Assembly: GCF_002954355.1 (NCBI RefSeq)
Contig: NZ_MQVV01000016.1
Coordinates: 248,001-312,000 of the forward strand
DNA: 64,000 bases
Source: Nonlabens tegetincola
GTDB lineage: Bacteria > Bacteroidota > Bacteroidia > Flavobacteriales > Flavobacteriaceae
Direction: 5' to 3'
Part shown: piece by piece, positions 1 through 8,746 of the stretch
Position numbering within the stretch: the stretch's first letter is position 1
How the letters are laid out: each line of letters begins with the position of its first letter
The notes under the pieces: generated by a model
Database searches by the model: none
What the model saw: the letters and a program-made list of their open reading frames with translations, nothing else
What the model was told of the DNA's origin: nothing
Position numbers and translations under genes: made by a program

Positions 1-96
1 GCTAGTAAGGAAATCTTCGTATTTCTTTACTGCTTCCTTTACCTGATCTTCAGATAAAACGGGATTCAAAATGAAAACAGTTTCGTATTGATTCAT
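1..96 (-). CDS. rpsF: 30S ribosomal protein S6, N-terminal 32 residues (cut by window edge)
   Basis: The reverse strand reads MNQYETVFILNPVLSEDQVK and continues to the window edge. This is the first beta strand and helix of ribosomal protein S6, which binds 16S rRNA together with S18 in the platform of the small subunit. The ATG at 94-96 is the start; the gene continues to the left. It is divergent from the LytTR regulator, with about 300 bp of AT-rich DNA between. In Bacteroidetes rpsF normally heads an rpsF-rpsR-rplI operon, which would lie outside the window. Confidence 0.9.
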   Translation of the reverse strand, partial: MNQYETVFILNPVLSEDQVKEAVKKYEDFLTS

Positions 97-393
97 ATTA
101 ATTGTATTTAAACGGCTGCAAAAGTACACCTTTAATAATATTTATACAACTTGTTTTTATTCCTGCTTTAAAAAGTTAACAATTGATTATAATTATGTAA
201 ATGCTTAAAAATAAAAGTTTAAACAAAATTTTATTAACAATGTTATCATTAACAACTGATTAACAATGATTTAGAAGTCAAGTTTTTAAGAAGCAATTCG
301 TTTAAACATCAAATTTATTCGATAAAATGTACTTTTTTTTGCATTTCATCAGAAAAGTGTGTAGAATTGTCCAAGAAATCAAAAGTAATAAGT
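97..393. other. divergent AT-rich intergenic region
   Basis: About 300 bp between the starts of rpsF (leftward) and the LytTR regulator (rightward). It must hold the promoters of both. It is very AT-rich with several TTAACA/TGTTAA runs around 175-265, but I could not pick a convincing paired -33/-7 motif. No small ORF with coding character was seen. Confidence 0.5.
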
Positions 394-1098
394 ATGAGTA
401 ACGCAGTGCTTAATTGTTTTGTTGTGGATGATTCAAGTATCCAACGACTTTCAATCGTCAAATTAATAGAAGGTCACCCTAACCTTAGATTAGTAGGTGA
501 GTTTAGTAATGCAGTCGAGACTAAATCTGCTCTAGAGAATCAATCCGTTGATCTCATATTTTTAGACATCGAAATGCCCATACTTACAGGATTTGATTTA
601 TTAGATGATATCGCAGAAAAACCGGGAATTATTTTTGTAACTGGTCAAACTAAGTATGCCTTTAAAGCATTTGATTATGCGGCAATCGATTACTTACAGA
701 AACCAATAAAAAAGGATAGGTTTTTATATGCTGTAGAACGTGCACTATTAGCACACAAGGTGAAAAACGAAATGATTGAAGATCGTGGAGAATTCATCTT
801 TGTTAAAAGCAATCTTAAAAAACGTAAAGTGTACCTTAAAGAGCTACGATACATACAAGCTCTTGGAGATTACGTAAAGTTGATTACCGAGGAAGATAAT
901 CTTGTCGTACTCTCGACAATGAAGTCTTTTGAAAACCTTCTTCCAGAAGAAGATTTTATGAGAATTCACAAGTCTTACATTATAAATCTTAGAAAAGTAG
1001 AAAAGTTCAATTCCAAAGCGGTTGAATTAGGAACCGATGTGTTACCTCTTTCCCGCAACAGGAAATCAGAATTAGTTGAGGCGTTGTCTCAATTTTAA
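394..1098 (+). CDS. LytTR-family DNA-binding response regulator
   Basis: A two-component response regulator of 234 aa. Residues 7-120 form a receiver domain with acidic residues VVDD near the N-terminus, the phospho-acceptor D58 in FLDIEMP, and the conserved lysine K103 in LQKP. Residues about 133-232 form a LytTR DNA-binding domain (FIFVKSN, IQALGDYVKL, RIHKSYIINL). Such proteins bind direct repeats upstream of target genes. I chose the ATG at 394; a TTG nine codons upstream (367) is also open but adds only a lysine-rich, non-conserved tail. No partner histidine kinase is adjacent, so it is an orphan here; the LytS/YehU-type partner is presumably elsewhere. Confidence 0.85.
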   Translation: MSNAVLNCFVVDDSSIQRLSIVKLIEGHPNLRLVGEFSNAVETKSALENQSVDLIFLDIEMPILTGFDLLDDIAEKPGIIFVTGQTKYAFKAFDYAAIDYLQKPIKKDRFLYAVERALLAHKVKNEMIEDRGEFIFVKSNLKKRKVYLKELRYIQALGDYVKLITEEDNLVVLSTMKSFENLLPEEDFMRIHKSYIINLRKVEKFNSKAVELGTDVLPLSRNRKSELVEALSQF

Positions 1099-1122
1099 AT
1101 AGTAGGTTCAATTAGGATAAAG

Positions 1123-1149
1123 AAGCATCTCATTTGAGGTGCTTTTTTA
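1123..1149 (+). terminator. intrinsic terminator of the LytTR regulator gene
   Basis: A 9-bp stem AAGCATCTC / GAGGTGCTT (one G-T pair) with an ATTT loop is followed by a run of Ts. It lies 25 nt after the LytTR stop codon, just before a copy of the 16-bp palindrome. Confidence 0.8.
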
Positions 1150-1151
1150 GT

Positions 1152-1173
1152 TTACGCTTTCGCGAAAGCGTAA
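1152..1173. repeat. CGCTTTCGCGAAAGCG palindrome, copy 1 (intergenic)
   Basis: Perfect 16-bp palindrome extended by TTA on the left and TAA on the right to a perfect 22-bp palindrome. It lies between the convergent LytTR regulator and priA, right after the terminator of the former. One of 13 copies in the window. Confidence 0.95.
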
Positions 1174-1187
1174 TAGAACTCCATTTT

Positions 1188-3641
1188 TTAATAAGGGTCT
1201 ACATCTATCACACACCTCACTGATCTATATGGAGCTATGGTTTCAAAACTGGATTTGACTTTATTGATATGATTTTTAATAGAAGCAATACTGTGTTTTT
1301 TATCGGCCTTGAGAAAAATATTCATCAAATATTGATTTCTTATCCTGGCAACAGCAGGAAATTCTGGACCTAACAATTGAGCTACACTTTCTAAAGGTTG
1401 CAGACCTTTGTGAAACCAATTAGCAGCCTCTTGCACTCTAGTAATATCTTTGGCTTTAAAAGTTATTTTTATCATACGATAGTACGGCGGATATTTAAAC
1501 TGATACCTATCCTCTACTTGTTGTTTGTACATTGTATGATAGTCATAAACACTTACCTGTTGTAAAATTTGATGATCTGGTGAATAGCTTTGAATTAATA
1601 CTTTACCTCGCTTATTAGTACGACCACTGCGTCCTGCTACTTGAGTGAGTAATTGAAAACAACGTTCATGAGATCTAAAGTCAGGGAAATTAAGCATACT
1701 ATCTGCATTAAGAACACCAACTAGCGCTACATTTCTAAAATCCAATCCCTTAGTGAGCATTTGTGTTCCTACTAGACAGTCAACCTCTTGATTTTCTACT
1801 TGATTTATTATGGTTTGATAACTGTTTTTTCCTCGAGTAGTATCTAAATCCATTCTTAAGATACTATGATTAGGAAACAATTCTTTAAATTCTTGTTCAA
1901 CTTGTTCTGTCCCTAATCCTTTTGTTGATAAATCATTACTCGTACATGAGGCACATTGAGTAGGTGCTGCAGTATGAAATCCACAGTAATGACACCTTAA
2001 CTGTCCTTTATATTTATGATAAGTAAGAGAAACATCACACCTAGGGCATTGAGGAGAATGCCCACATGTATTGCATTCCATAAAGGGTGAATATCCTCTC
2101 CTATTTTGAAATAAAATTACTTGTTCTTGATTTTCAAAGCACTCTTGAATGGCCGTTATCAAGGTGTCTGAAAAATGTCCTTTCATTTTCTTTTTACGGT
2201 GTTTCTGTTTGAGATCCACCATATTGATTTCTGGCATTAAAACATTATTAAACCTTCTTTTTAACTCGGCTAAATGATATTTTGAGCTTTTTACATTATA
2301 ATAACTTTCTAATGATGGTGTAGCGCTTCCTAATAGGATTCTAGAATTAAAAAGTTGACCCAGAACGATTGCAGTATCTCGCGCATTATATCTAGGTGCA
2401 GGATCAAATTGTTTAAAACTTGATTCATGCTCTTCATCCACTATGATCAGGCCTAATTTAGAAAATGGTAGTAATACAGCACTACGTGCACCTATTATCA
2501 CGTAGGGTTCTTTTGAAGCTAGAATATGATTCCAGGTTTCTAGTCTCTCGTTAGTAGTATACCTAGAATGATAAACGAGTACTTTATGTTTAAAGTAATT
2601 TTGTAATCTAGAAATTAATTGAGTGGTTAAAGCGATTTCAGGTAGCAAATAAAGTACTTGATTTCCTTTTTCTAATTCTTCAAGTATTAGGCGTACATAA
2701 ACTTCGGTCTTACCACTTGAAGTTACACCGTGTAATAAAACGGGTTTAGAATTCTCAAATCCTAACTTAATATTATCTATAGCTTTTTGTTGATCTGTGT
2801 TTAAAGTTTTTAGTTCACTACCCTTTTCTTTATTTGACTTAACCCTATCAATTCTAAATGCTTCTTGTACAAGAATTTCTTTATCCAATAAGGCTTTGAT
2901 GGTATTACTAGATGATTGTGAGCGTTCTATTAAAACACTTCTTTTTATAAAGTCACCATATTTAGCCCTAAGCGTAAACAAGGCTAGTATAACATCTTTT
3001 TGCTTTGGAGCTCTTTCTAGAGTATTTAAAAGGGTTCTTAAATCATTATCATTAGCATAATTTTCGTGAAGTCGTACAAAATTTTCGGTCTTAGGCTTAT
3101 ATCTTTCTCTTACTTCCTCCTTTAAGGTTAGAATATCCTTTGCGATCAAATTATTGATGATAGGCATCACAGTTTTACGTTCTGTAATGCTCATAATATC
3201 TTCTATTTTAAGAACTGCCTTGTTCTCCAGGGCCTCAACGATTAAAAACTCATTATCAGTAAGATCTTCTTGAGAATAGATAGAATCCTCCTTTAAAACC
3301 AAGGTGGTTTCAGATTCAAGCAGAAAGGATTTGGGTAATGCTGCTTTCATTACTTGCCCCATACTACACATGTAATACTGGGAAATCCACTTCCATAATT
3401 TTAATTGTTCAATCGTAATGATAGGTTCTTCATCTAAGAAAAACTCAATAGATTTCACCTCATATTCCGTTGGGACATCATCAGTATAACCAACAACGAT
3501 ACCGGTTTGTATTTTATTCTTTCCAAAAGGTACCGCCACTCGTATTCCAATTTGCGCTAAATGAAAGGCATCAGAGCTTACCTCATAGGTAAAAATGCGA
3601 CTTAATGGAAGAGGCAATAGAACCAGTATATATTGTTTCAT
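1188..3641 (-). CDS. priA: primosomal protein N' (replication restart helicase PriA)
   Basis: PriA, 817 aa, a 3'-to-5' DNA helicase that recognises stalled forks and reloads the replicative helicase. Visible features are the N-terminal 3'-DNA-binding domain (ILVLLPLPLSRIFTYEV), Walker A GVTSSGKTE, Walker B/DEAH-type VDEEHESSFKQ, the paired zinc-binding CxxC clusters (CNTCGHSPQCPRC, CHYCG, CASC) and helicase C-terminal motifs GTQMLTKGLDF and QVAGRSGR. The start is placed at the ATG of MKQYILVLLP (complement of 3639-3641); the longer open frame upstream overlaps the divergent small gene and is not PriA-like. Length is normal for Bacteroidetes PriA. Confidence 0.95.
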   Translation of the reverse strand: MKQYILVLLPLPLSRIFTYEVSSDAFHLAQIGIRVAVPFGKNKIQTGIVVGYTDDVPTEYEVKSIEFFLDEEPIITIEQLKLWKWISQYYMCSMGQVMKAALPKSFLLESETTLVLKEDSIYSQEDLTDNEFLIVEALENKAVLKIEDIMSITERKTVMPIINNLIAKDILTLKEEVRERYKPKTENFVRLHENYANDNDLRTLLNTLERAPKQKDVILALFTLRAKYGDFIKRSVLIERSQSSSNTIKALLDKEILVQEAFRIDRVKSNKEKGSELKTLNTDQQKAIDNIKLGFENSKPVLLHGVTSSGKTEVYVRLILEELEKGNQVLYLLPEIALTTQLISRLQNYFKHKVLVYHSRYTTNERLETWNHILASKEPYVIIGARSAVLLPFSKLGLIIVDEEHESSFKQFDPAPRYNARDTAIVLGQLFNSRILLGSATPSLESYYNVKSSKYHLAELKRRFNNVLMPEINMVDLKQKHRKKKMKGHFSDTLITAIQECFENQEQVILFQNRRGYSPFMECNTCGHSPQCPRCDVSLTYHKYKGQLRCHYCGFHTAAPTQCASCTSNDLSTKGLGTEQVEQEFKELFPNHSILRMDLDTTRGKNSYQTIINQVENQEVDCLVGTQMLTKGLDFRNVALVGVLNADSMLNFPDFRSHERCFQLLTQVAGRSGRTNKRGKVLIQSYSPDHQILQQVSVYDYHTMYKQQVEDRYQFKYPPYYRMIKITFKAKDITRVQEAANWFHKGLQPLESVAQLLGPEFPAVARIRNQYLMNIFLKADKKHSIASIKNHINKVKSSFETIAPYRSVRCVIDVDPY

Positions 3642-3773
3642 ACAAGATGTAAAGATAAAATTCTTACAGTTAACCTGAGTAAAAAAGAAGCTGTTGACAA
3701 ACAATGGAAAACAACCTTAAAACTTATAAGCATTCATTTAGATTATCGTCTAATTTTAAACAAAACTACACTT

Positions 3774-4184
3774 ATGAAAACAAGAGACGCATATTTGGTT
3801 GCTTTAAGACCAGAAATACCCAATGCAAAAATTACGGAAGGAATGAGTGCAGATGAGTATTTTCAAAACAAAACATTACGACCAATTTCTAAACTACAAC
3901 ATGACCTATTGATACTTGTTTTTAAAAATTATGTCAAAAAACATAAAAACGTATTCTATGGGCTTGATGTACCTAAACGTATTGATTATATTGAAAATGC
4001 GGTAAATAAAGATCAAAAATTTAGAAACTCATTAAAAGGTATCATTATAGGTCAATTTACAACTGAAGAATATAAAACCTACATCACAAATAGTAGTGCC
4101 TTAAATAAAAGAATGATGAATATAGTTAGAGAACGATTGATCAATAGTCTTCAGGAGTTCTCAAATTCTGAGGTCTCACTGTAA
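3774..4184 (+). CDS. conserved hypothetical protein of Flavobacteriia type
   Basis: A 136-aa soluble protein starting MKTRDAYLVALRPEIPNAK, divergent from priA. It has no signal peptide or membrane segment and contains charged helical stretches (FKNYVKKHKN, ALNKRMMNIVRERL). I recognise it as a widespread small protein of flavobacteria, sometimes labelled glyoxalase in databases, but I see no glyoxalase metal-ligand pattern and do not endorse that name. The ATG at 3774 is chosen because the homology-like part begins there; the open frame upstream overlaps the priA start region. A strong terminator follows. Confidence 0.65.
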   Translation: MKTRDAYLVALRPEIPNAKITEGMSADEYFQNKTLRPISKLQHDLLILVFKNYVKKHKNVFYGLDVPKRIDYIENAVNKDQKFRNSLKGIIIGQFTTEEYKTYITNSSALNKRMMNIVRERLINSLQEFSNSEVSL

Positions 4185-4200
4185 AATATATACCATAAAA

Positions 4201-4231
4201 AAGCTGACTATGATAGTCAGCTTTTTTTTAT
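4201..4231 (+). terminator. bidirectional intrinsic terminator
   Basis: A perfect 10-bp stem AAGCTGACTA / TAGTCAGCTT with a 3-nt loop is followed by eight Ts, and preceded by As on the other side. It can end both the small gene on the plus strand and the convergent subtilase gene. Confidence 0.9.
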
Positions 4232-4251
4232 TCCTAAAAGATGGGTAGCCA

Positions 4252-6135
4252 TTATTCTATAACTAACTTTTGAGAAGTAATAGATGAACCATTACTTACT
4301 CTAACGATATAAATACCGCTATTTAAATTAGATATATCGATGGTTTCATCTAATGAACCATTTACGTTGTAGTTTTTACTAAAAACTCTCTGCCCTAGCA
4401 TATCATACATATCTACAACAGCTTTCTTACTGTCATTAAATGAAGAGGCTAAGATTGTTATAGATGATGTCGCCGGATTTGGATAGATTTGGAATTCTGT
4501 TCCTGCTACTTGAGATGAAGATAAAGTACCTGTATCGGCTCCAGTAATAACCATTGAAAAATCTAACCCATTAGTAGGTAAGTTATTTTTATGATTAACT
4601 GTTATCGTATAAGTCCCGTTAGGTACATCTATTTCAACTATTTCAACATTATCTACATTGTTTATTCCTTTAGTGGCTGCAGCAAAAGGAATAGAAGGAT
4701 CTAATTTCCAAGGAAAGAAATCATTACCGTTACTATCAGTCAACTTTAAATCTAAATCGTAAACAAGAGCTGGCGTCGAGTCATCTTCTGGACCGTTATT
4801 TTCAGTACCTGCTGCGTCTGTCCATGAAATAGCTACTTTTAAAGGACCATTGTTTGAAGTTACAGAAGAGGTATAAGTTCCTCCATTTGCTAAATTCAAT
4901 TCTTTGATATCAGAATCTCCATTAGCATTAAGAATAGCATTCGCCGCATTTTCAACACTCATATGTCCCCAACCGAATCTATAATCTGGACCAGGATCAT
5001 TACCTGCCTCTAAAGCGGTATTCAGAACTAAAGCCTTAACAGTTGCCGACTTCATAAAAGAAGTGTTTTGCTGATTGTACAATTGCTGTAATAGAAGAAT
5101 ACCACCAGTTACCATAGGCGCAGACATTGAGGTACCTTGTCTAACTCCGTAGCTCGTGTCGCTGTTAGCCGTTGTGCTATTTACACTAACCCCTTTGGCT
5201 ACGATATCTGGTTTAATTCGACCATCATCAGCAGGACCCCACGTGCTAAAATTACTCATTTGGACAGAACTAGGACCGTTATATGTTACAATTGTATTGA
5301 CAGCTCCTACCGTCAAAACGTTTTTAGCTAGTGATCTATCTGTCAACAAATCATAACCGTTGTCATTAAAATTTAGTCCACTATTCCTATCATTACCAGC
5401 GCTTACTACCGGTAAATAATATTCATTGAGAAAACATAACAAATCAAAGGATCTAGCAAAATTGTCATATTTACCATAAACCGAGATTGGTGTAGAAGAT
5501 GAAGAATCTAAACCATAGCTATGATTAGAAACTAGCATTCCAGATAAAGCTTGTTGTAACATTTCATTTGTATCAGAATCAAATCGATAGGATACAATAC
5601 TACCTTGCGGAGCAACTCCTCTCCTGGCTATACTATTATCACCAGAACTAATTATCGTTCCACCTACGTGTGTAGCATGATCGCTTAAAGATTTGTTAGG
5701 CTCCCCATATGTTACTCTGTTAATAAGATCTACGTGTGTTTGGCGTGTATATCCACCATCCCACACACCAGCTAACATTCCTTGACCTTCAATATTAAGC
5801 CCCAATGAACCTCCATTATACAGCTTTTCAGCACCCATCGCTCGAGCTCCAGTGAAATTCTCGGTAATCGTGTAAACCGGAATTCCCTCAACAACATCAG
5901 TTATCATTCTAACATTACCGTCTTCAGTAGTTTCTATTTGCTTTACATTATGCTCAACAAGGTATTGCTCAACACGTTGTTGCGCTTGCTGCTCTTTTTG
6001 TAAAAGTTCTGTATACAATTGATTAATAGCTTGTTTATCATAATCTTTAGTAATTTGAGCACGCTGTTCTGGTGTTTGTGCTATCATTACTTGTGATATG
6101 CAAGCTATGAAAAGTAAAAAGGAGATTTTTTTCAT
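4252..6135 (-). CDS. secreted subtilisin-like serine protease (S8) with T9SS sorting domain
   Basis: A 627-aa secreted protease. Residues 1-20 are a signal peptide ending MIAQ. A propeptide-like segment (20-110) is followed by an S8 peptidase domain with the triad D126 (GVWDGG), H153 (DHATHVGG) and S336 (GTSMSAP). Residues about 410-535 form a proprotein-convertase-type beta-sandwich (KVAISWTDAAGT). The last 80 residues are a type A type IX secretion C-terminal domain (FQIYPNPATSSITI, LNSGIYIVRV, QKLVIE). It should be exported through the Sec system and then the T9SS, and be released or anchored at the cell surface for protein degradation. Monocistronic: convergent with the gene to its left and divergent from dnaN. 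Confidence 0.93.
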   Translation of the reverse strand: MKKISFLLFIACISQVMIAQTPEQRAQITKDYDKQAINQLYTELLQKEQQAQQRVEQYLVEHNVKQIETTEDGNVRMITDVVEGIPVYTITENFTGARAMGAEKLYNGGSLGLNIEGQGMLAGVWDGGYTRQTHVDLINRVTYGEPNKSLSDHATHVGGTIISSGDNSIARRGVAPQGSIVSYRFDSDTNEMLQQALSGMLVSNHSYGLDSSSSTPISVYGKYDNFARSFDLLCFLNEYYLPVVSAGNDRNSGLNFNDNGYDLLTDRSLAKNVLTVGAVNTIVTYNGPSSVQMSNFSTWGPADDGRIKPDIVAKGVSVNSTTANSDTSYGVRQGTSMSAPMVTGGILLLQQLYNQQNTSFMKSATVKALVLNTALEAGNDPGPDYRFGWGHMSVENAANAILNANGDSDIKELNLANGGTYTSSVTSNNGPLKVAISWTDAAGTENNGPEDDSTPALVYDLDLKLTDSNGNDFFPWKLDPSIPFAAATKGINNVDNVEIVEIDVPNGTYTITVNHKNNLPTNGLDFSMVITGADTGTLSSSQVAGTEFQIYPNPATSSITILASSFNDSKKAVVDMYDMLGQRVFSKNYNVNGSLDETIDISNLNSGIYIVRVSNGSSITSQKLVIE

Positions 6136-6312
6136 TTGATTTTTGATATTTGTTGATAATTTAAGAAAACATAATTGGGTTATTAATTGTAACTTAGTTG
6201 TTTCTTATATTAAGTTCGCAATTTAATGTATTAATTACATTATTTTAAATAGTCCTTAATATTTATATAACAAAATAAGAGTAATCTTATCACGATTTAA
6301 TCACAAATAAAT

Positions 6313-7428
6313 ATGAAATTCATTGTTTCTAGTTCCTATTTGCAAAAAAACCTTCAATTAATAGGCGGTGTTATAAACAATAATAATACACTACCCATAT
6401 TAGATAATTTCCTGTTTGAGCTTTCTGGTAACACCCTAAAAGTATCAGCTAGTGATATGGAAACTACCATAATTACTAATTTAGAAGTAGAAAGTGGAGA
6501 AGATGGTAATACTGCACTTCCAGCTAAGCTAGTTTTAGATACTCTTAAAACCTTTCCTGAACAACCCTTAACCTTTCATGCAGAAGATCAAAAAATGACT
6601 ATCAGCCATGACAAAGGAAAGTCTGAAATAGCCTGTGCTAGCGCCGATGAATTCCCTAAAGCTGTTTCATTAGAAGACCCTTCTAAAACTGTCGTTATGG
6701 GCGATACACTAGCCACTGCAATAAACAAAACATTATTTGCAACGGGAAACGACGATTTGAGACCTGTGATGAGTGGTGTGTTCTTTCAATTCAACAATGA
6801 AAGCTTGACATTTGTAGCTACTGATGCTCACAAACTTGTACGTTATAGAAGAGAAGATCTAAAAGCTGATCAAACAGCAGAATTTATAATGCCTAAGAAA
6901 CCATTGAATCTTTTAAAGTCGATGTTAATGGGTAATGAATCTGAAGTGGATATTGAATACAATGACAGTAACGCACAGTTTAGCTTTGAAAATACTACAG
7001 TCATTTGTCGATTAATAGATGGTAAATACCCAAATTACGAAGCTGTTATCCCTAAAGAAAACCCTAATCGTTTAACTATATCAAGAACTCAATTCTTGAA
7101 CTCTGTAAGACGTGTAAGTATATTTTCCAACAAAACAACGCACCAAATTAGACTTAAAATGGCTGGTGCCGAACTTAATATAAGTGCCGAAGATCTCGAT
7201 TTCTCAAATAAAGCCGATGAGCGCCTTACTTGTGATTACCAAGGCGATGATATGCAAATAGGATTCAACAGTAGATTTTTAATAGAAATGCTTAATAATC
7301 TAAACTGTGATGAAGTATCTCTCGAAATGAGCTTACCTAATCGAGCAGGTATTTTAACACCATTAGACGGACTGGATGACGGTGAACAAGTAACCATGCT
7401 GGTTATGCCAGTAATGCTTAATCAATAG
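6313..7428 (+). CDS. dnaN: DNA polymerase III beta subunit (sliding clamp)
   Basis: DnaN, 371 aa, the homodimeric ring that tethers Pol III to DNA. Three clamp domains are visible: residues 1-120 (MKFIVSSSYLQKNLQLIGG), 125-245 (TGNDDLRPVMSGVFF, FVATDAHKLVRYRRE) and 250-371 (RVSIFSNKTTHQIRLKM), ending in the conserved MLVMPVMLNQ. Length matches the family. Unlike in many bacteria it is not next to dnaA or gyrB, which is normal in Bacteroidetes, so it does not mark an origin. A 180-bp AT-rich promoter region separates it from the divergent subtilase. Confidence 0.97.
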   Translation: MKFIVSSSYLQKNLQLIGGVINNNNTLPILDNFLFELSGNTLKVSASDMETTIITNLEVESGEDGNTALPAKLVLDTLKTFPEQPLTFHAEDQKMTISHDKGKSEIACASADEFPKAVSLEDPSKTVVMGDTLATAINKTLFATGNDDLRPVMSGVFFQFNNESLTFVATDAHKLVRYRREDLKADQTAEFIMPKKPLNLLKSMLMGNESEVDIEYNDSNAQFSFENTTVICRLIDGKYPNYEAVIPKENPNRLTISRTQFLNSVRRVSIFSNKTTHQIRLKMAGAELNISAEDLDFSNKADERLTCDYQGDDMQIGFNSRFLIEMLNNLNCDEVSLEMSLPNRAGILTPLDGLDDGEQVTMLVMPVMLNQ

Positions 7429-7440
7429 TAATCAAACATA

Positions 7441-7470
7441 AAAAAAATCCCGCAGTTGCGGGATTTTTTA
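7441..7470 (+). terminator. bidirectional terminator after dnaN
   Basis: Stem AAAAATCCCGCA / TGCGGGATTTTT with a 2-nt GT centre, followed by Ts. It lies between the convergent ends of dnaN and the DJ-1/PfpI gene. Confidence 0.92.
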
Positions 7471-7489
7471 TTTCAATAAGGTAAAGTGA

Positions 7490-8035
7490 TTAGGCATGTT
7501 GCTCTTCATGCTTACCTTCCATTACCTCTTCGACTAATTTGTCATTAAAAGCGTCAAGATCATCTGGAGTTCTACTGGTCGTAAATCCTTCATCTACTAC
7601 AACCTCTTCATCTACCCAGTTTGCCCCTGCATTTTCTAAATCTTTGCGCAATGATGGATAGCTTGTCAATTTTCTTCCATTTACCACTCCTGCATCAATT
7701 AACGGTTGTACACCATGACAAATTGCACTTACTGGTTTCTTTTGTTCAAAAAATGTCTGAATAAATTTTATAGCGTCTTCATTCATTCTCAACTGATCTG
7801 GATTTATAACACCACCAGGTAACATGAGTGAATGATAATCACTCGCATTTATTTCTGATAGAGTTTTGTCAACCTTATAACTCTCAGACCAATTACCATC
7901 TGCCCATGCTTTAATCTCTCCTGATTTAGGACTTACAATGTCTACTTGTACACCTGCATTTTCAAGAGCTTGTTTAGGACTAGTTAATTCTACTTCTTCA
8001 AAGCCATCTGTGGCCAAAATTGCAACTTTCTTCAT
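7490..8035 (-). CDS. DJ-1/PfpI family protein (type 1 glutamine amidotransferase-like)
   Basis: A 181-aa cytosolic protein of the DJ-1/PfpI superfamily, closest in layout to PfpI/YhbO/YajL-type proteins linked to stress defence and glyoxal or protein deglycation. It starts KKVAILATDGFEEVEL, carrying the conserved acidic residue near the N-terminus, and has the nucleophile elbow AICHGVQ with the catalytic cysteine and following histidine at about residues 105-106. Whether it acts as protease, glyoxalase or deglycase cannot be read from sequence. Single gene; an imperfect hairpin and a palindrome copy separate it from the Lrp regulator upstream. Confidence 0.88.
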   Translation of the reverse strand: MKKVAILATDGFEEVELTSPKQALENAGVQVDIVSPKSGEIKAWADGNWSESYKVDKTLSEINASDYHSLMLPGGVINPDQLRMNEDAIKFIQTFFEQKKPVSAICHGVQPLIDAGVVNGRKLTSYPSLRKDLENAGANWVDEEVVVDEGFTTSRTPDDLDAFNDKLVEEVMEGKHEEQHA

Positions 8036-8093
8036 TTTTTTTTTGTTTTTTTAGTTGTTACAAAGTTGACAATAGCACATGGTTATTTACACT

Positions 8094-8126
8094 AAGAGCC
8101 TGCTAAAATTGCTTTAGCAGACTCTT
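8094..8126. terminator. imperfect hairpin between Lrp regulator and DJ-1 gene
   Basis: The inverted repeat AAGAGCCTGCTAAA / TTTAGCAGACTCTT (14 bp, one mismatch) has a 5-nt loop. It lies downstream of the leftward Lrp regulator gene, so it is probably its terminator. The T-run is weak in both directions, so an operator role is not excluded. Confidence 0.5.
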
Positions 8127-8158
8127 AAAATATATTGATTTACATTAATTTATGTTAA

Positions 8159-8180
8159 TTACGCTTTCGCGAAAGCATAA
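8159..8180. repeat. CGCTTTCGCGAAAGCG palindrome, copy 2 (intergenic)
   Basis: Core GCTTTCGCGAAAGC is intact; the right arm reads GCATAA instead of GCGTAA, one change from the 22-bp consensus. It is located 16 bp after the stop of the Lrp-type regulator. Confidence 0.93.
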
Positions 8181-8195
8181 TAAGTAAAAATCTAA

Positions 8196-8669
8196 TTATA
8201 AATCTTGAAAAACTTTGTGTAGCAAACGCTTTTTATCATTAATACTTTCCTCTAGACTTATCATAGTTTCAGTGCGACTCACCCCATCTATGTCATCTAG
8301 TTGAAATATGATACGTTTTGCATGGGTAGTATCTTTGGCTCTTATTTTACAGAAAATATTAAATTTTCCTGTAGTAATATGTGCTACGGTAACAAAAGGA
8401 ATCTCCTTTATCCTACTCAACACAAATTGTGTAAGGCTCGTTTTTTCCAAATAAACTCCTATATAAGCGATAAAGGTGTAACCTAGCTGATGGTAATCAA
8501 CAGTTAAAGAAGAACCCTTTATAATACCCGATTCTTCCATTTTCTTTACTCTTACATGTACGGTTCCAGCTGATATGTTTAATCTTTTTGCTATATCCGT
8601 AAATGGAGTTCTAGTGTTTTCAATTAAAACATCAAGGATTTGCTTGTCTATTTCGTCTATTTTAGCCAT
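8196..8669 (-). CDS. Lrp/AsnC family transcriptional regulator
   Basis: A 157-aa feast/famine regulator. Residues 1-60 form the winged helix-turn-helix (IDKQILDVLIENTRTPFTDI, AKRLNISAGTVHVRVKKMEE) and residues 70-150 the RAM ligand-binding and oligomerisation domain (GYTFIAYIGVYLE, GKFNIFCKIRAKD, TMISLEES). Family members sense amino acids and form octamers that wrap DNA. No amino acid metabolism gene is adjacent, so the target is not given by context. It is transcribed away from the M14 peptidase region and preceded by an 80-bp AT-rich gap. Confidence 0.92.
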   Translation of the reverse strand: MAKIDEIDKQILDVLIENTRTPFTDIAKRLNISAGTVHVRVKKMEESGIIKGSSLTVDYHQLGYTFIAYIGVYLEKTSLTQFVLSRIKEIPFVTVAHITTGKFNIFCKIRAKDTTHAKRIIFQLDDIDGVSRTETMISLEESINDKKRLLHKVFQDL

Positions 8670-8746
8670 TTTATTAGTCTAACGTTATTCTTTTCAGGCA
8701 AAATTAATAGAAACAATACAAATATTCTTTCAAAATGGAGTTTTTG

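Noticed and set aside
3774-4184. Glyoxalase label for the small gene next to priA
   Set aside because: No glyoxalase metal ligands or fold pattern can be seen; kept as hypothetical.
6313-7428. dnaN and, later, gyrA as markers of a replication origin
   Set aside because: No dnaA, no DnaA-box cluster and no gyrB nearby; in Bacteroidetes dnaN is not at the origin.
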